From the IMG/VR virus record IMGVR_UViG_3300047462_000128, positions 1 to 39,544 of that record: 39,544 nucleotides of DNA. One strand, given 5' to 3'. How positions within the stretch are numbered: position 1 is the first letter of the stretch; every line of letters starts with the position of its first letter. This DNA is from a virus. A program made the translations under genes and the position numbers. Below the pieces are notes generated by a model. That model ran no database searches. It worked only from the letters and a program-made list of their open reading frames with translations, and had not been told where the DNA came from. Below are positions 1-7,973 of this stretch, one piece after another.

Positions 1-219
1 AAAATAGAGAAGCTATAGCATTTGCAAAGTCGCTGGCGCCGCCCGCCAAGCCATTTCCGACCGCGCTGCCAAAACCAGAGGAGCCACCCACCGAACCGAG
101 CAAGCCTTGCAAGAGGCCGCTTGTGCCGCTGCTCGCAACTTGATTTTGGCCCATTGTACCGGCAGTGCTGCCAGCGAGGACTTGTGAGTTTGTTGTATTA
201 TTTTGTGCAAGTTGGTTTA
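1..219. repeat. Terminal redundancy of the window, left copy
   Basis: Bases 1-219 match 39326-39544 in the same orientation, with one visible difference: C at 97 against T at 39422. The repeat runs to the end of the window, so this is an assembly overlap of a circular or terminally redundant genome with a unit of about 39,325 bp. The ejection-protein gene reads through the junction without interruption, which supports true continuity. It is not by itself evidence for a physical direct terminal repeat. Confidence 0.9.
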
Positions 220-877
220 GAAATTCCTGATATGCATTGCTATAGGTGCTTTGTTGTGTTGTTTGCGGCAGGGCTTGTGCACCGAGTATGGTGTTCTCCG
301 CCCCGGTTGGGAGGGTGGAGTCACTTGCTAGTTGACCTGCCGCACTCAGCTTGTTTGCTTGGTTGGTGTCATATTGGGAGAGTGCCGTGCTTGAGAGATT
401 GCTCGCAAGGGTATTGTTGAGATTATTCGTGGCTTGGGAAACCGCATCCACATACCCACTACTATTCGTCCCCCCACTGCTTGCCCCAAAAGCACTTTGC
501 AGCGCCGGGATTGTTTGCTGCTGATATTGCTGCATCAAAGGTTGTGCAACGCTATTTTGAAAATAGCTGGAAAAGTCAGCTGGTGTGCTGTTTGCGATCC
601 CACCAAGGGTGTTAGTTGCCGTACCCAATCCTTGGGTTGCTCCGCTATTCTGCAAAGCTGTCTCGGTGCTCCCAAGATTGTTTAGGGTGGTGGTTTGTGG
701 CTGGGTGACTTGGGCTGTTAACGGCTGGCTATACGAGGGGCTTGCCGCCGTCCCGCCTGTCCCCACATTCACCCCAAGCGCCGCGAGCAGGCTCTGCAAA
801 CTTGTTTGCTGCTGCGGACCGATCGTCGAGTAGTTACTGGTGGATACGCTAGGTGAAGTCCCGGTCAAAAAACTCAT
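1..877 (-). CDS. Ejection (pilot) protein, P22 gp7-like by position; C-terminus crosses the junction
   Basis: An open frame starts at ATG 877-875 and runs off the left edge of the window. Using the repeated end, it closes at TAG 39324-39326, giving about 292 aa. Its start shares one base with the stop of the GNAT-like gene (TGATG), so translation is probably coupled. The protein is rich in Gln, Asn, Ser, Ala, Gly and Thr, with Q/N runs in the middle and a Gly/Ser-rich C-terminus ending in an Ala/Phe-rich tail. It shows no enzyme motif. It lies between the gp14-like gene and two large Ala/Gln-rich proteins, where P22 encodes gp7, which is ejected into the host with gp20 and gp16. The role is inferred from order and composition. 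The C/T difference between the two repeat copies changes Gly to Ser in this protein. Confidence 0.7.
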   Translation of the reverse strand, partial: MSFLTGTSPSVSTSNYSTIGPQQQTSLQSLLAALGVNVGTGGTAASPSYSQPLTAQVTQPQTTTLNNLGSTETALQNSGATQGLGTATNTLGGIANSTPADFSSYFQNSVAQPLMQQYQQQTIPALQSAFGASSGGTNSSGYVDAVSQATNNLNNTLASNLSSTALSQYDTNQANKLSAAGQLASDSTLPTGAENTILGAQALPQTTQQSTYSNAYQEFLNQLAQNNTTNSQVLAGSTAGTMGQNQVASSGTSGLLQGLLGSVGGSSGFGSAVGNGLAGGASDFANAIASLF

Positions 878-1407
878 CAGACTAACTCCCTCACATAAAT
901 CATCTTCGCATAACGTGTGTTATTTTCCACCCAAGAAAATGGGATGCACCCGACGTACTTGCCACCGAGCGCCTTCACAAAGGCCCTGGCCTTCTTGTTA
1001 GTCCAGGGGATTGTTGCCTGCACAATCAAGCTAGGCCCCGGAAAAGCCTCACGCAATTTCCAGAGGGCAAACTTCACAAAGTCCAGTCCAACCTTCCCAC
1101 GGGCAAAAGGCCGTATCGCGACGTGGCTCTCAAAATGCAACAGGCCCTGTCGAGCAAATTTCACCACACCAGCCAACTCGCCATCTGTCCAAAGACCAAA
1201 AACCAACCACGCCTCATTTCGCAACTCATCCGTAAAGTTGATCACCTCGATAGGTAGTTGCCCATCTTCTTTGGGGATTTCCTCCAAAAAGTGGTAAGCA
1301 AACAAATTGTAGTCTGCGATATCTTCCTGCACCTCAGCGAGGCGGCGGACCTCAATATTCTGAGGCTTCGAGGAAACGGAAAGACAACTGCGAGAGGAAG
1401 AAACCAT
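877..1407 (-). CDS. GNAT-like protein of the P22 gp14/DUF2824 type
   Basis: About 176 aa. The C-terminal half looks like a GNAT acyltransferase fold: a strand with HFESHVAIRP, then a charged RG-containing turn and helix near the acetyl-CoA pyrophosphate site, then the VQATIPWTNKKARAF segment and a terminal strand. In P22-type podoviruses a small protein of this kind (gp14, DUF2824) is encoded between the nozzle and ejection genes, as here. ATG 1407 was chosen because a G-rich ribosome-binding site (GGGGTGGG) lies just upstream; GTG at 1419 is an alternative. The start lies inside the end of the nozzle gene. Whether it acetylates anything is unknown. Confidence 0.6.
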   Translation of the reverse strand: MVSSSRSCLSVSSKPQNIEVRRLAEVQEDIADYNLFAYHFLEEIPKEDGQLPIEVINFTDELRNEAWLVFGLWTDGELAGVVKFARQGLLHFESHVAIRPFARGKVGLDFVKFALWKLREAFPGPSLIVQATIPWTNKKARAFVKALGGKYVGCIPFSWVENNTRYAKMIYVRELV

Positions 1408-3178
1408 AACCCACCCCACTAAGACGAAACCTGAAAAAGTCTCCAGTTATTTGGTAGTCCAAAACTTGTTTGGTGAAATTTTGCGTTCCAAAGTTAAACG
1501 TCCCGACAGTTTGATAGCTTGTTCCGCTGTCAGTGGAGATTTCACACAACACCCCATTCCCCATACCATACGCCGCGATACCGTCAAAAATCAACTTTTC
1601 TTCAAGGATTGGAAAGTCCTTGGAGACAAAATACCAGGGTATTTCCGCTCCATTCCAATTTCCTGTCTGAAAGTCGTAAGCATAAACTTGGCTGTCGGTC
1701 GCACTACATAACAGAAGGATGGGATAGTTTCCTTGAGAAGCGCGCGCGTTCCACGCAACCGTATCATCCAACCAACTCGCCCCCACACTCTCGGCCCACG
1801 AGAGCGCGCTTGTCGTGTAAGCGAAGCCCGCGCCTGTGATTTGCAGGGGCAAAGTGATGGGGAACCACGCTTTATATTTTTGTGAGTATCTGAGGATAGT
1901 GTCACAATAGGTTTTTCCTGTACTTGGGTAGAAAACCCACACTTCATCCAACTCTGCCACGTAAATGGCAAATAAACTTTGACTAGCTTCTGGGTTGAGA
2001 TTTCCTTCTGGTCCCAAAAAGTAATCGAAGACTGCATCTCCCACAGAAGTTACAGAATATCCTCCGCTGTACTGGAAAACCCCGCTTTGCGTAATGAGAT
2101 AATCAATATCTCGTGTTTTGATTAACCCATTACCACCTAGTGCCCCCGTCCCATTGACAGTGTATTGCCAAAAAAATACGGCATCAGTTGTTCCCCAATA
2201 AACCCCGCTCATAATACTTTGCTCACGCGCAAGTATCAGCGTAGTCCCGATCACCGTTGCGGCGACTATCTCATCCGGCGTGTCGGTGAGGTTGTCATAT
2301 CCCGTGATTGCGTAGGAAGTCCAATCGGTGGAGGAAACATTTGAGGACCGCCGCACCCGATAGGGGTAAACCGTCCCTCCTTCTGTGGTCCCGATTGCAA
2401 GCGTAAAGCCAAAGAAACGTATCACAATGCGGGCGGTAGAGGCAATGGAAGCCAAACCGGCTAGGGGAGCCAATAATCCACCCTGATAGCACTGCACCGG
2501 GTCAACACCGTTAGTCCAAATCAGGGAATTTACTGTGGGATCAACCGTCCAAGAGATTGGGTAGGCGCCTCCGTTGAAGGTGGTGTAGAAGGAGGCAGTG
2601 ACCCCGTTTGCAATGATCTGCCCGGCGGCGAGGGCGTTTGCACAAGTAATCACACTACCCACAATCGAAGTGACCGTGGAGGTGAAATAGTTACCACCAA
2701 CCAAGGGAATTGATACCACATTCCCGACAGCTACGCCACTGGTACTTCCGACTGTTATTGCCACAGGCAAATTAGTGAAGGGGCCAAAATTGCTGGAAAA
2801 AGAGCTTCCCCACGGCGTTGTGTTATAATTGGTCCCTGTAATGACTTTCGTCACCACTGGCGTCATGGCAATTTGCCAGTCTTTGATCCCACTATTATAG
2901 GTGTAGAAAGCAACACTTGTCACGAGGCATAGGGTGAGCACCCCGCTTGTTAACTCAAACGCAATCGTCTGAAGGGGAATTCCTGCTACCCTCGTACCAT
3001 AAGAGCGGTATCCCGTATCAACTTGGAGCACCCCGTTAATATACACAAGATTTTGCATATCACTTGACTGGGTGTCACCAATTTGGTCTTTCGGCTGCGA
3101 AAGGTTAATCCCACCCCCAAAGTTTGCAAGGGTCGTGTATTTTGGGGTTATGAAACCGGGCGGCGGTGGATTTGGCAT
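1352..3178 (-). CDS. Tail nozzle / stabilisation protein, P22 gp10-like by position
   Basis: 608 aa. It starts with a Pro-rich stretch followed by a short motif with FGGGINLSQPKD, similar in kind to the N-termini of podoviral tail nozzle proteins. The rest is beta-rich, with repeated aromatic/Gly strand patterns such as YWGTTDAVFFW, DEVWVFYPSTG and KYKAWFPITLP that resemble propeller blades. There is no signal peptide or membrane segment. It follows the adaptor and fibre genes and precedes the gp14-like gene. The ATG at 3178 lies one base after the stop of the preceding 87-aa ORF. It probably closes the portal-adaptor channel; this is inferred from order and composition. Confidence 0.65.
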   Translation of the reverse strand: MPNPPPPGFITPKYTTLANFGGGINLSQPKDQIGDTQSSDMQNLVYINGVLQVDTGYRSYGTRVAGIPLQTIAFELTSGVLTLCLVTSVAFYTYNSGIKDWQIAMTPVVTKVITGTNYNTTPWGSSFSSNFGPFTNLPVAITVGSTSGVAVGNVVSIPLVGGNYFTSTVTSIVGSVITCANALAAGQIIANGVTASFYTTFNGGAYPISWTVDPTVNSLIWTNGVDPVQCYQGGLLAPLAGLASIASTARIVIRFFGFTLAIGTTEGGTVYPYRVRRSSNVSSTDWTSYAITGYDNLTDTPDEIVAATVIGTTLILAREQSIMSGVYWGTTDAVFFWQYTVNGTGALGGNGLIKTRDIDYLITQSGVFQYSGGYSVTSVGDAVFDYFLGPEGNLNPEASQSLFAIYVAELDEVWVFYPSTGKTYCDTILRYSQKYKAWFPITLPLQITGAGFAYTTSALSWAESVGASWLDDTVAWNARASQGNYPILLLCSATDSQVYAYDFQTGNWNGAEIPWYFVSKDFPILEEKLIFDGIAAYGMGNGVLCEISTDSGTSYQTVGTFNFGTQNFTKQVLDYQITGDFFRFRLSGVGYGFFLSQLSFRFLEASEY

Positions 3179-3179
3179 C

Positions 3180-3443
3180 TTACGTTGTCACAGTTAACCA
3201 CGCAGTCCCGCTCCACACACTCCAAACACCTGTGTCCGTTGCGAAGTATGTTTGTCCTGCGAAGGTTCCGCTAGGGGGTTTCAGTGTCGCTGCTCCTGAA
3301 GACGTAAGCTGGGAGTTGATAACCCTCGCCACTTCGTTCAGGTACCTCACAAGATAACTCCCCAAAACGTCGAACGCTTTCTGGGTCATCGGATCGCCCG
3401 CCGTTAAGCGTGGTAGGGATACGTTGGTTATAAGGTTGGCCAC
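3180..3443 (-). CDS. Small fibre-like structural protein (87 aa), unknown role
   Basis: It starts at GTG 3443 with GGGAG about nine bases upstream. The N-terminal half is helical and probably oligomerises. The C-terminus carries a motif of the type YFATDTGVWSVWSGTAW, common in short head or tail fibre proteins of phages. Its 5' 173 bases lie inside the 144-aa ORF in another frame. It is immediately followed by the nozzle gene. It may be a fibre base or trimerisation unit; this is inferred from the motif and position. Confidence 0.6.
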   Translation of the reverse strand: MANLITNVSLPRLTAGDPMTQKAFDVLGSYLVRYLNEVARVINSQLTSSGAATLKPPSGTFAGQTYFATDTGVWSVWSGTAWLTVTT

Positions 3444-3705
3444 TTGTCAGGGCTCCCATTAAAGCGGTGAAGCTGTTCTGCATTTCATTCACGAGTTTAT
3501 CGAAACTTGCCGCAGGGCGATTGCTCGCCCGGATAACCTCAATGTGGTACTGTTGCATTTGAGTAAAGGCGCACCCTTTTTCCACCTTTGTTTCCCCGGC
3601 ATTGTCTTGCCAGAGGGTCTCCCACCACGCGGGACAGGCACGCTCTGCTTGCGGGTCGTTACTCCGTGGGCACTTTTCACAGTTGAAGGCACCTTTGAAT
3701 GACAT
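3271..3705 (-). CDS. Cys-containing virion-region protein (144 aa), unknown function
   Basis: The ATG at 3705 overlaps the stop of the fibre gene (TAATG). The N-terminus has CEKC at residues 9-12, then ACPAWW and GCAF, so four cysteines could bind a metal. The middle is amphipathic helix (ASFDKLVNEMQNSFTALMGAL). From about residue 87 onward the reading frame overlaps the 87-aa gene and becomes low-quality Arg/Ser/Glu sequence, as if it were a read-through of the next gene's DNA. Only the first two thirds may be under selection, or the ORFs may be joined by frameshifting. The function is not recognised. Confidence 0.55.
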   Translation of the reverse strand: MSFKGAFNCEKCPRSNDPQAERACPAWWETLWQDNAGETKVEKGCAFTQMQQYHIEVIRASNRPAASFDKLVNEMQNSFTALMGALTSGQPYNQRIPTTLNGGRSDDPESVRRFGELSCEVPERSGEGYQLPAYVFRSSDTETP

Positions 3706-4436
3706 TAGTTTTTCGTTCCCACAATGACATTAGCATAAGAGGGCCGCCAAGTGCCATCATTACTAAACCCGTGGCTGTGGGCAGCCCCCGCACCTTGGCT
3801 ACCTGTTTGGACACTACCCGCGCCAAAGGGCGTTCCACCCCCTCCAGCAAAACCCGATGCCGTTATCAATGACTGTGCGATAGTGTGGGAGTGCGGGGGG
3901 AGTTGTGAGATCGTAAGACTTGTACCCCCGATTGTCACCCCCGCGATGTTCCACGAGCCCCCGGTTTGGCCACCCTTATCACCCGTACCTCCGGTCGCCA
4001 CCCGAATTACCCTGTCGGTAAAACTGCTGTTCAGTGTCCACCCAACCGGCACAGTCGCTTGAAGGAACAGCATATTTGTCCCGCTAGGTATCACACTTGT
4101 CTGGTTTAGCGCACCCCCGGCTGTAATCTGCGTCACCTCACCGGCGTTGTCCTGAAAAAACAGCTCGTTTTTGGAGTTGGCCCCTGTTTTGGTATAAAGT
4201 GAACTGCCGCTGGCATTGGGTGTGGGATCACTCGGCTGGTATTGTAGCTGCACAACTGTGTGCATACCATCATAGGCATCACCGTTGAGGGAGTGATTAA
4301 CGGCAAAACGCTCACCCACCCCTGCTTTTGTATCCCGGATACGCTGCGCACCGAGCGACCTATCCTCCGTATCTGCGGGGGTGGCCAAATATGCGCTATT
4401 CCAAGTGTAAACAAAACTATAGGTCGGTCCTGGCAT
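3705..4436 (-). CDS. Collar-domain tail fibre protein, candidate receptor-binding protein
   Basis: 243 aa. The C-terminal third has the phage tail-collar / fibre-tip signature: LPPHSHTI, a Gly-rich stretch, AHSHGF and a final WRPSYANVIVGTKN. The paired H-S-H motifs coordinate metal along the trimer axis in T4 gp12-like and lambda Stf-like tips. The segment before it (SGTNMLFLQATVPVGWTLN) is the usual start of a collar domain. The N-terminal ~100 residues are probably the attachment part. It sits between the adaptor and nozzle genes, an unusual but not unique place for a fibre. It probably acts in host recognition beside the large esterase spike. Confidence 0.75.
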   Translation of the reverse strand: MPGPTYSFVYTWNSAYLATPADTEDRSLGAQRIRDTKAGVGERFAVNHSLNGDAYDGMHTVVQLQYQPSDPTPNASGSSLYTKTGANSKNELFFQDNAGEVTQITAGGALNQTSVIPSGTNMLFLQATVPVGWTLNSSFTDRVIRVATGGTGDKGGQTGGSWNIAGVTIGGTSLTISQLPPHSHTIAQSLITASGFAGGGGTPFGAGSVQTGSQGAGAAHSHGFSNDGTWRPSYANVIVGTKN

Positions 4437-4439
4437 GGG

Positions 4440-5150
4440 CTACTCTCCCCCAACTGAAGTAATCCACGGATTTGCCCAATAAGCACCACTTAGAGGCCCG
4501 TTGTCATCCGCGGTGCCAGATGTATCTAGGTCTGGCCTATCTGCGTCGGCCCTCATTGCGATCTGCAAAAGATTTTGCCCCACGCTATCCCACTCCTGCG
4601 CCTTATCATACCGGCCAAAGCTGCGCCACAAATAACCACTCGCAAACGCCACGAGGCACTCATCTTTCCCCGTGTAGTCTGAAGTGTTTGTCAAGGGTGT
4701 GGTTAGGGTGAAAGGTGTGGGGTAGGTGGTCACCCTCACAACAAGAGGGTAAACCGCGTCAGGAACGGGCATGAAAACAAGTTGTTGGTTCCAATCCGCA
4801 TAAACCAAGGGAATGTAGGCAGCTACTGCTTCGGGTGCCGGGTACATTCGGTCAAATTTTCGCCAGGGCATGTTTCGCAGCTTCCGGCTATCTATCCCAT
4901 CCTGCAAAACAATGCTGTGAACTGTCTTCCAACTACTTGAATAGGGAAGATACTTATCTGCGGCCGGAACGCCAGTGAAGTTGGTTGCGCTGTTGACGTA
5001 GGTTTGCAGCTCTTTGAAGTCTTGCGCTTCGCTCACCTTGTCTTGTGCCATATTCAAGGCTTTGAGGATCCGCGCGAATGTCAGGTCCGTTCGGTTCCCA
5101 ACATTCGCGTTGATCTCGGTTTGAAAGTCACTTAGGGCTAAGAGGCCCAC
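4440..5150 (-). CDS. Head-to-tail adaptor protein, P22 gp4 position
   Basis: 236 aa from GTG 5150, chosen because AGGGAG lies eight bases upstream. The N-terminal helices (ILKALNMAQDKVSEAQDFKEL) and the middle RKFDRMYPAP segment resemble phage adaptor proteins of the SU10/podovirus kind. A beta-rich stretch and a C-terminal helix-turn region (DECLVAFASGYLWRSFGRYDKAQEW) follow. It sits just downstream of capsid and decoration genes, as gp4 does in P22. It probably forms the ring below the portal. Unlike P22 gp4, no muramidase signature is visible. Confidence 0.65.
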   Translation of the reverse strand: MGLLALSDFQTEINANVGNRTDLTFARILKALNMAQDKVSEAQDFKELQTYVNSATNFTGVPAADKYLPYSSSWKTVHSIVLQDGIDSRKLRNMPWRKFDRMYPAPEAVAAYIPLVYADWNQQLVFMPVPDAVYPLVVRVTTYPTPFTLTTPLTNTSDYTGKDECLVAFASGYLWRSFGRYDKAQEWDSVGQNLLQIAMRADADRPDLDTSGTADDNGPLSGAYWANPWITSVGGE

Positions 5151-5168
5151 CTTGCTGTCTCCCTTCCC

Positions 5169-5630
5169 TTAATATGGGAAGTCGCAGCAAATGACCTTGT
5201 TCGCACTATCTACCATAAAACCAACGATGGACTGCGCCACGGCCGTTGCAACCGTCAAGCCTCCAGCGGTCGCACCGTTCGCCGTCAAGCCTGCACCAAA
5301 AGCCGGTGTGCCGCCTGTGGTAAAGGTCACAGTCGCCACCCCTTCAATCTGTATCCAGCCATACTGGACCGTCCCGGCTGCAACCGCCGCTTGGCTAACG
5401 CCCGCGCCGAGGTTGCTGTTGGCGCCGTCCACCGAAGTCTCATTCAAATTAAGCCCAGAGGTCGGAACGTAGCAAACAACGCTGCCCGCCGCCACCGCCG
5501 TGGTGCCTGAAAACTGCACCCACTTGTAAACGCGGGCACCTTCAAACCGCAGGGTGCCCACACCTTCTTTATCCACTGTCTTCACATCCGTCAACGCGGT
5601 GATGAAGACCTTCTTAATGCCGTTTGCCAT
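5169..5630 (-). CDS. Head decoration protein
   Basis: 153 aa, starting at ATG 5630 with AGGAG eight bases upstream. It is small, beta-rich and Gly/Ala/Val/Thr-rich, with strands separated by GTTAVAAGS and GGTPAFGAGL. This pattern is typical of capsid-stabilising decoration proteins. It is directly downstream of the major capsid gene with only twelve bases between them, which supports the call. No catalytic motif is present. The C-terminus carries Cys-Cys (VICCDFPY). Confidence 0.65.
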   Translation of the reverse strand: MANGIKKVFITALTDVKTVDKEGVGTLRFEGARVYKWVQFSGTTAVAAGSVVCYVPTSGLNLNETSVDGANSNLGAGVSQAAVAAGTVQYGWIQIEGVATVTFTTGGTPAFGAGLTANGATAGGLTVATAVAQSIVGFMVDSANKVICCDFPY

Positions 5631-5642
5631 CTTGCGGTCTCC

Positions 5643-6671
5643 TTATTGTGTGTTGATGGAAGAGATAACACCGTGAACCCGGCGCCGATTGGTTGTCAGG
5701 GTTGCCGCAGTGGCAATCTGCGCCGCCCGATCATTCACCTGATCAGGAATGGGTTTCCACTCTGTCATGGTGAAATACATGCTCGGATCATAGATCAGCT
5801 TCAAAAACCGGCTGTTCAAGAAATACATACGCTGGGTGATCGTCGGGGACCACACCATCGGAATTTGCTTGAACGTCTGATTTTCAAATCCGGCATCGCC
5901 GAGTTTGTTGTTGGTGATACGAAGGTAAGAGAGTGTGCTTTGCTCGTACCACTCATATGTCTGTTGATCGGAGAGGATGATATCCGGTCGATCACCAATC
6001 CTGTTGTTCATGCAGTTGTTGAGCGTGTGGCGCATATTGTTGACGCCGTTTGCAGCAAAGCTGCTGCCGGCCATCGACATATATTGGTTTTGCCACCAGG
6101 TATAAACCGAGCTGTCAATCCCACCAACGCTTATCCCACCCCCACCCGGCGTGGTTTGCGGAGCGTCCGCCACTAAGCACTGCAAGCCGTCGATTGCAAA
6201 ATCCGCGCCCGGAATGGCGTCGGTTGCGCCGGCCGGGATCGTCGTACCAGCCCCTCCGGTCAAAACCGATTCAAACTGCTCGATCAGCGCCTGCTCGGTG
6301 TTTTCCATCTTGCTGTTCATCAGCGACATAATTTTGGATTTACCAGCATTTTGCTGGTCATCCACGCCGAAACGCACGATGCTCGCCGCAACGTATTTCC
6401 ACTGGAACTGCGCGACGGTGAGAAACTCGAAGTCGTTCAGCGGCACCGTGCTGCCCTTCTGAAGCCACACGATGTTGCTGTTCGCTGCATACTCCAAATT
6501 CTCTTCGATGAAACGTCCGCCGCGCTGCGGGATCATCCGGCCGTTTTCCTTCATCCAGTACCAAAACGGCGTGGCATTGAAAACGTTGTCGGCGGTCCCT
6601 TCTTGGCGGTTTTGCCAGGTCGTGGTGTAGAGATTATCAAGAAACTGCGTATAACTCGGTTGGGTCGCCAT
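5643..6671 (-). CDS. Major capsid protein (HK97-fold expected)
   Basis: 342 aa, with a good ribosome-binding site (GGAG, eight bases) before ATG 6671. The N-arm (SYTQFLDNLYTTTWQNR) is followed by FWYWMKENGR and GGRFIEENLEY, a pattern seen in capsid proteins of tailed phages. Further support comes from DIILSDQQTYEWYEQ, a long domain-A-like region, and a C-terminal strand with GVISSINTQ. It is flanked by scaffold (upstream) and decoration (downstream). The fold assignment follows from membership of tailed-phage capsid proteins and was not computed. Confidence 0.8.
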   Translation of the reverse strand: MATQPSYTQFLDNLYTTTWQNRQEGTADNVFNATPFWYWMKENGRMIPQRGGRFIEENLEYAANSNIVWLQKGSTVPLNDFEFLTVAQFQWKYVAASIVRFGVDDQQNAGKSKIMSLMNSKMENTEQALIEQFESVLTGGAGTTIPAGATDAIPGADFAIDGLQCLVADAPQTTPGGGGISVGGIDSSVYTWWQNQYMSMAGSSFAANGVNNMRHTLNNCMNNRIGDRPDIILSDQQTYEWYEQSTLSYLRITNNKLGDAGFENQTFKQIPMVWSPTITQRMYFLNSRFLKLIYDPSMYFTMTEWKPIPDQVNDRAAQIATAATLTTNRRRVHGVISSINTQ

Positions 6672-6676
6672 TCACA

Positions 6677-7372
6677 TCACTCCGAAAAAATCGGCTCCCC
6701 ACCAAGCTCCGCAACCACGCTATCCCACGCGCTTGCGGCCGCCTCGGTCGGTGCCATTTTGCTATTGCCTTCACTCCCTGAACCGTTCGAGGGCAAAAAG
6801 CCGCCGAAATTGATTTTTTTGGGAGCAGCGGCGCCCTCACCGGCCGCAGGAAACTTCTTCGCAACTTCGGCAATCTTCTCTGCCGGAGCCTCGTTTTTGG
6901 CAAGGTGATATAGGTCCGTGGGTGATAGCGTCGGATGACGCTTGGCCAGGTCCATCATTTCATCCTTGTATTCCAAAAGATCGGGGAACTTCGTCAAGGC
7001 ACTGTCGAGCTGTTTCTGCACATTCGACGTGGTGACGTTAGTGCGCAGTTGCCCGATTTCGTCCTTCAGGCTTGCGAGCACACTCTTCTCCAAACTTTTT
7101 GTGATCCGCTTCGTGATCACATCCATAAACTGGGTCCGCGGAAGCGTCTCAAGGGTGTTGGGATCAATGTCCCCCTCATCGGGCTCGGGTTGGCGTTGCT
7201 GGATTTGCGACACTGGCTGTTGAGTGGGTTGCTTCAGCTGCGCTAACACCTGCCCCATCGTCGTGTTTAAGGTGCCGATCGAGGCTTGGAAATCCTTTAC
7301 CCAACTGGGCTGCGGCTCGCTGCTTGGTGCGACTGCTGCTTGGGGTTTCGGTGCCGGTTGTGATCCGCTCAT
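6677..7372 (-). CDS. Capsid scaffolding protein
   Basis: 231 aa, acidic/charged and largely helical. The N-terminus is Pro/Ala/Gln-rich and disordered. The middle (QFMDVITKRITKSLEKSVL and TSNVQKQLDSALTKFPDL) suits a coiled dimer, and the C-terminal tail could bind the coat protein. It precedes the capsid gene by five bases, the classical scaffold position. The start ATG 7372 has GGAG ten bases upstream. It probably guides procapsid assembly and leaves before packaging. Its first 197 bases overlap the preceding ORF in another frame. Confidence 0.75.
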   Translation of the reverse strand: MSGSQPAPKPQAAVAPSSEPQPSWVKDFQASIGTLNTTMGQVLAQLKQPTQQPVSQIQQRQPEPDEGDIDPNTLETLPRTQFMDVITKRITKSLEKSVLASLKDEIGQLRTNVTTSNVQKQLDSALTKFPDLLEYKDEMMDLAKRHPTLSPTDLYHLAKNEAPAEKIAEVAKKFPAAGEGAAAPKKINFGGFLPSNGSGSEGNSKMAPTEAAASAWDSVVAELGGEPIFSE

Positions 7373-7580
7373 TTGCTTGTTTCTCCGCTTCCTGTGACCG
7401 TCGGGTCATGATTGCACGATAGATGTGCGGTATTTGCATCTCAAGCCGGGCTTCCGTCATCGTGCCTAGCTGCGGTACGAAGGTCTTGATCAAGCCGTTG
7501 CGCGGAACAACGAGGATAAGCACCCCATCCTCTGGCGCAGTTTCTGACAAGATATCTTCGAGTGAAATGTCGTCCGTCAT
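7176..7580 (-). CDS. Small acidic protein of unknown function overlapping scaffold gene
   Basis: 134 aa from ATG 7580; a longer frame from 7655 lacks an obvious reason to be used. The first ~75 residues look protein-like: MTDDISLEDILSE, then VLILVVPRNG, and a helix with Arg/Glu. The last ~65 residues fall inside the scaffold gene in the other frame and are Ser/Ala/Arg-rich low-complexity. It could be a real capsid-region accessory protein whose tail is merely the antiselected frame. No family is recognised. Confidence 0.5.
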   Translation of the reverse strand: MTDDISLEDILSETAPEDGVLILVVPRNGLIKTFVPQLGTMTEARLEMQIPHIYRAIMTRRSQEAEKQANERITTGTETPSSSRTKQRAAAQLGKGFPSLDRHLKHDDGAGVSAAEATHSTASVANPATPTRAR

Positions 7581-7623
7581 GCTTATTTTCCTATGGTTGA
7601 GATTATCAAGAAGCAAGCCTATT

Positions 7624-7941
7624 CTATACCCAGCGCAGCCGGCTCTTGACACCAAACAAACTTCCCATATCAGCCAGGTAGTGGGAAGTCACCCCATTGC
7701 GTTCGCAGGCATCCTGTAGCTGTTTTGCATTGGAACAATGAACCCCATCAACACCAACGTGTTCATAGAAATCCTCGTGGAATTTGACGTGCCTCTTTGG
7801 CTTGAAGACGCGCTCGAACTTTCCAAGGGGACAATTGTCGCACAAAAGACCCCTCGCTTCTTTCTCTTCCATTTCAGCAATGGTGAAAAACTCTTCTCGT
7901 ATTTGGAGGCAGTCGTTGCATTGATAGGTGTAAAGGGGCAT
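7624..7941 (-). CDS. FmdB-like zinc-ribbon protein
   Basis: 105 aa. It begins MPLYTYQCNDC and has a second CDNC near residue 34, the usual CxxC...CxxC arrangement of FmdB/regulatory zinc ribbons. The rest is charged and mixed (RVFKPKRHVKFHEDFYEHVG). It lies between portal and the scaffold region. The 30-bp dyad at 7943-7972 sits directly upstream, between the portal stop and this start. AAGGA is inside the dyad, about twelve bases before ATG. The role is unknown; metal binding is inferred. Confidence 0.65.
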   Translation of the reverse strand: MPLYTYQCNDCLQIREEFFTIAEMEEKEARGLLCDNCPLGKFERVFKPKRHVKFHEDFYEHVGVDGVHCSNAKQLQDACERNGVTSHYLADMGSLFGVKSRLRWV

Positions 7942-7942
7942 T

Positions 7943-7972
7943 TGCGAAAAGGTTTCCTTATATTTCTTCGCA
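7943..7972 (-). promoter_or_regulatory. 30-bp dyad element, site B
   Basis: The plus strand reads TGCGAA, 18 bases, TTCGCA. On the minus strand the right half is AAACCTTTTCGCA pointing at the FmdB-like gene, and the left half begins TGCGAAGAAATA as at 31373. It fills the gap between the portal stop (7974-7976) and the ATG at 7941. TATAAG occurs inside it on the minus strand and may act as a -10 box, but no good -35 is seen. Confidence 0.55.
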
Positions 7973-7973
7973 C

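Noticed and set aside
2821-2829. TGTTATAAT on the plus strand, a perfect extended -10 box
   Set aside because: It lies deep inside the nozzle gene on the opposite strand with no gene downstream in that direction; most likely chance.
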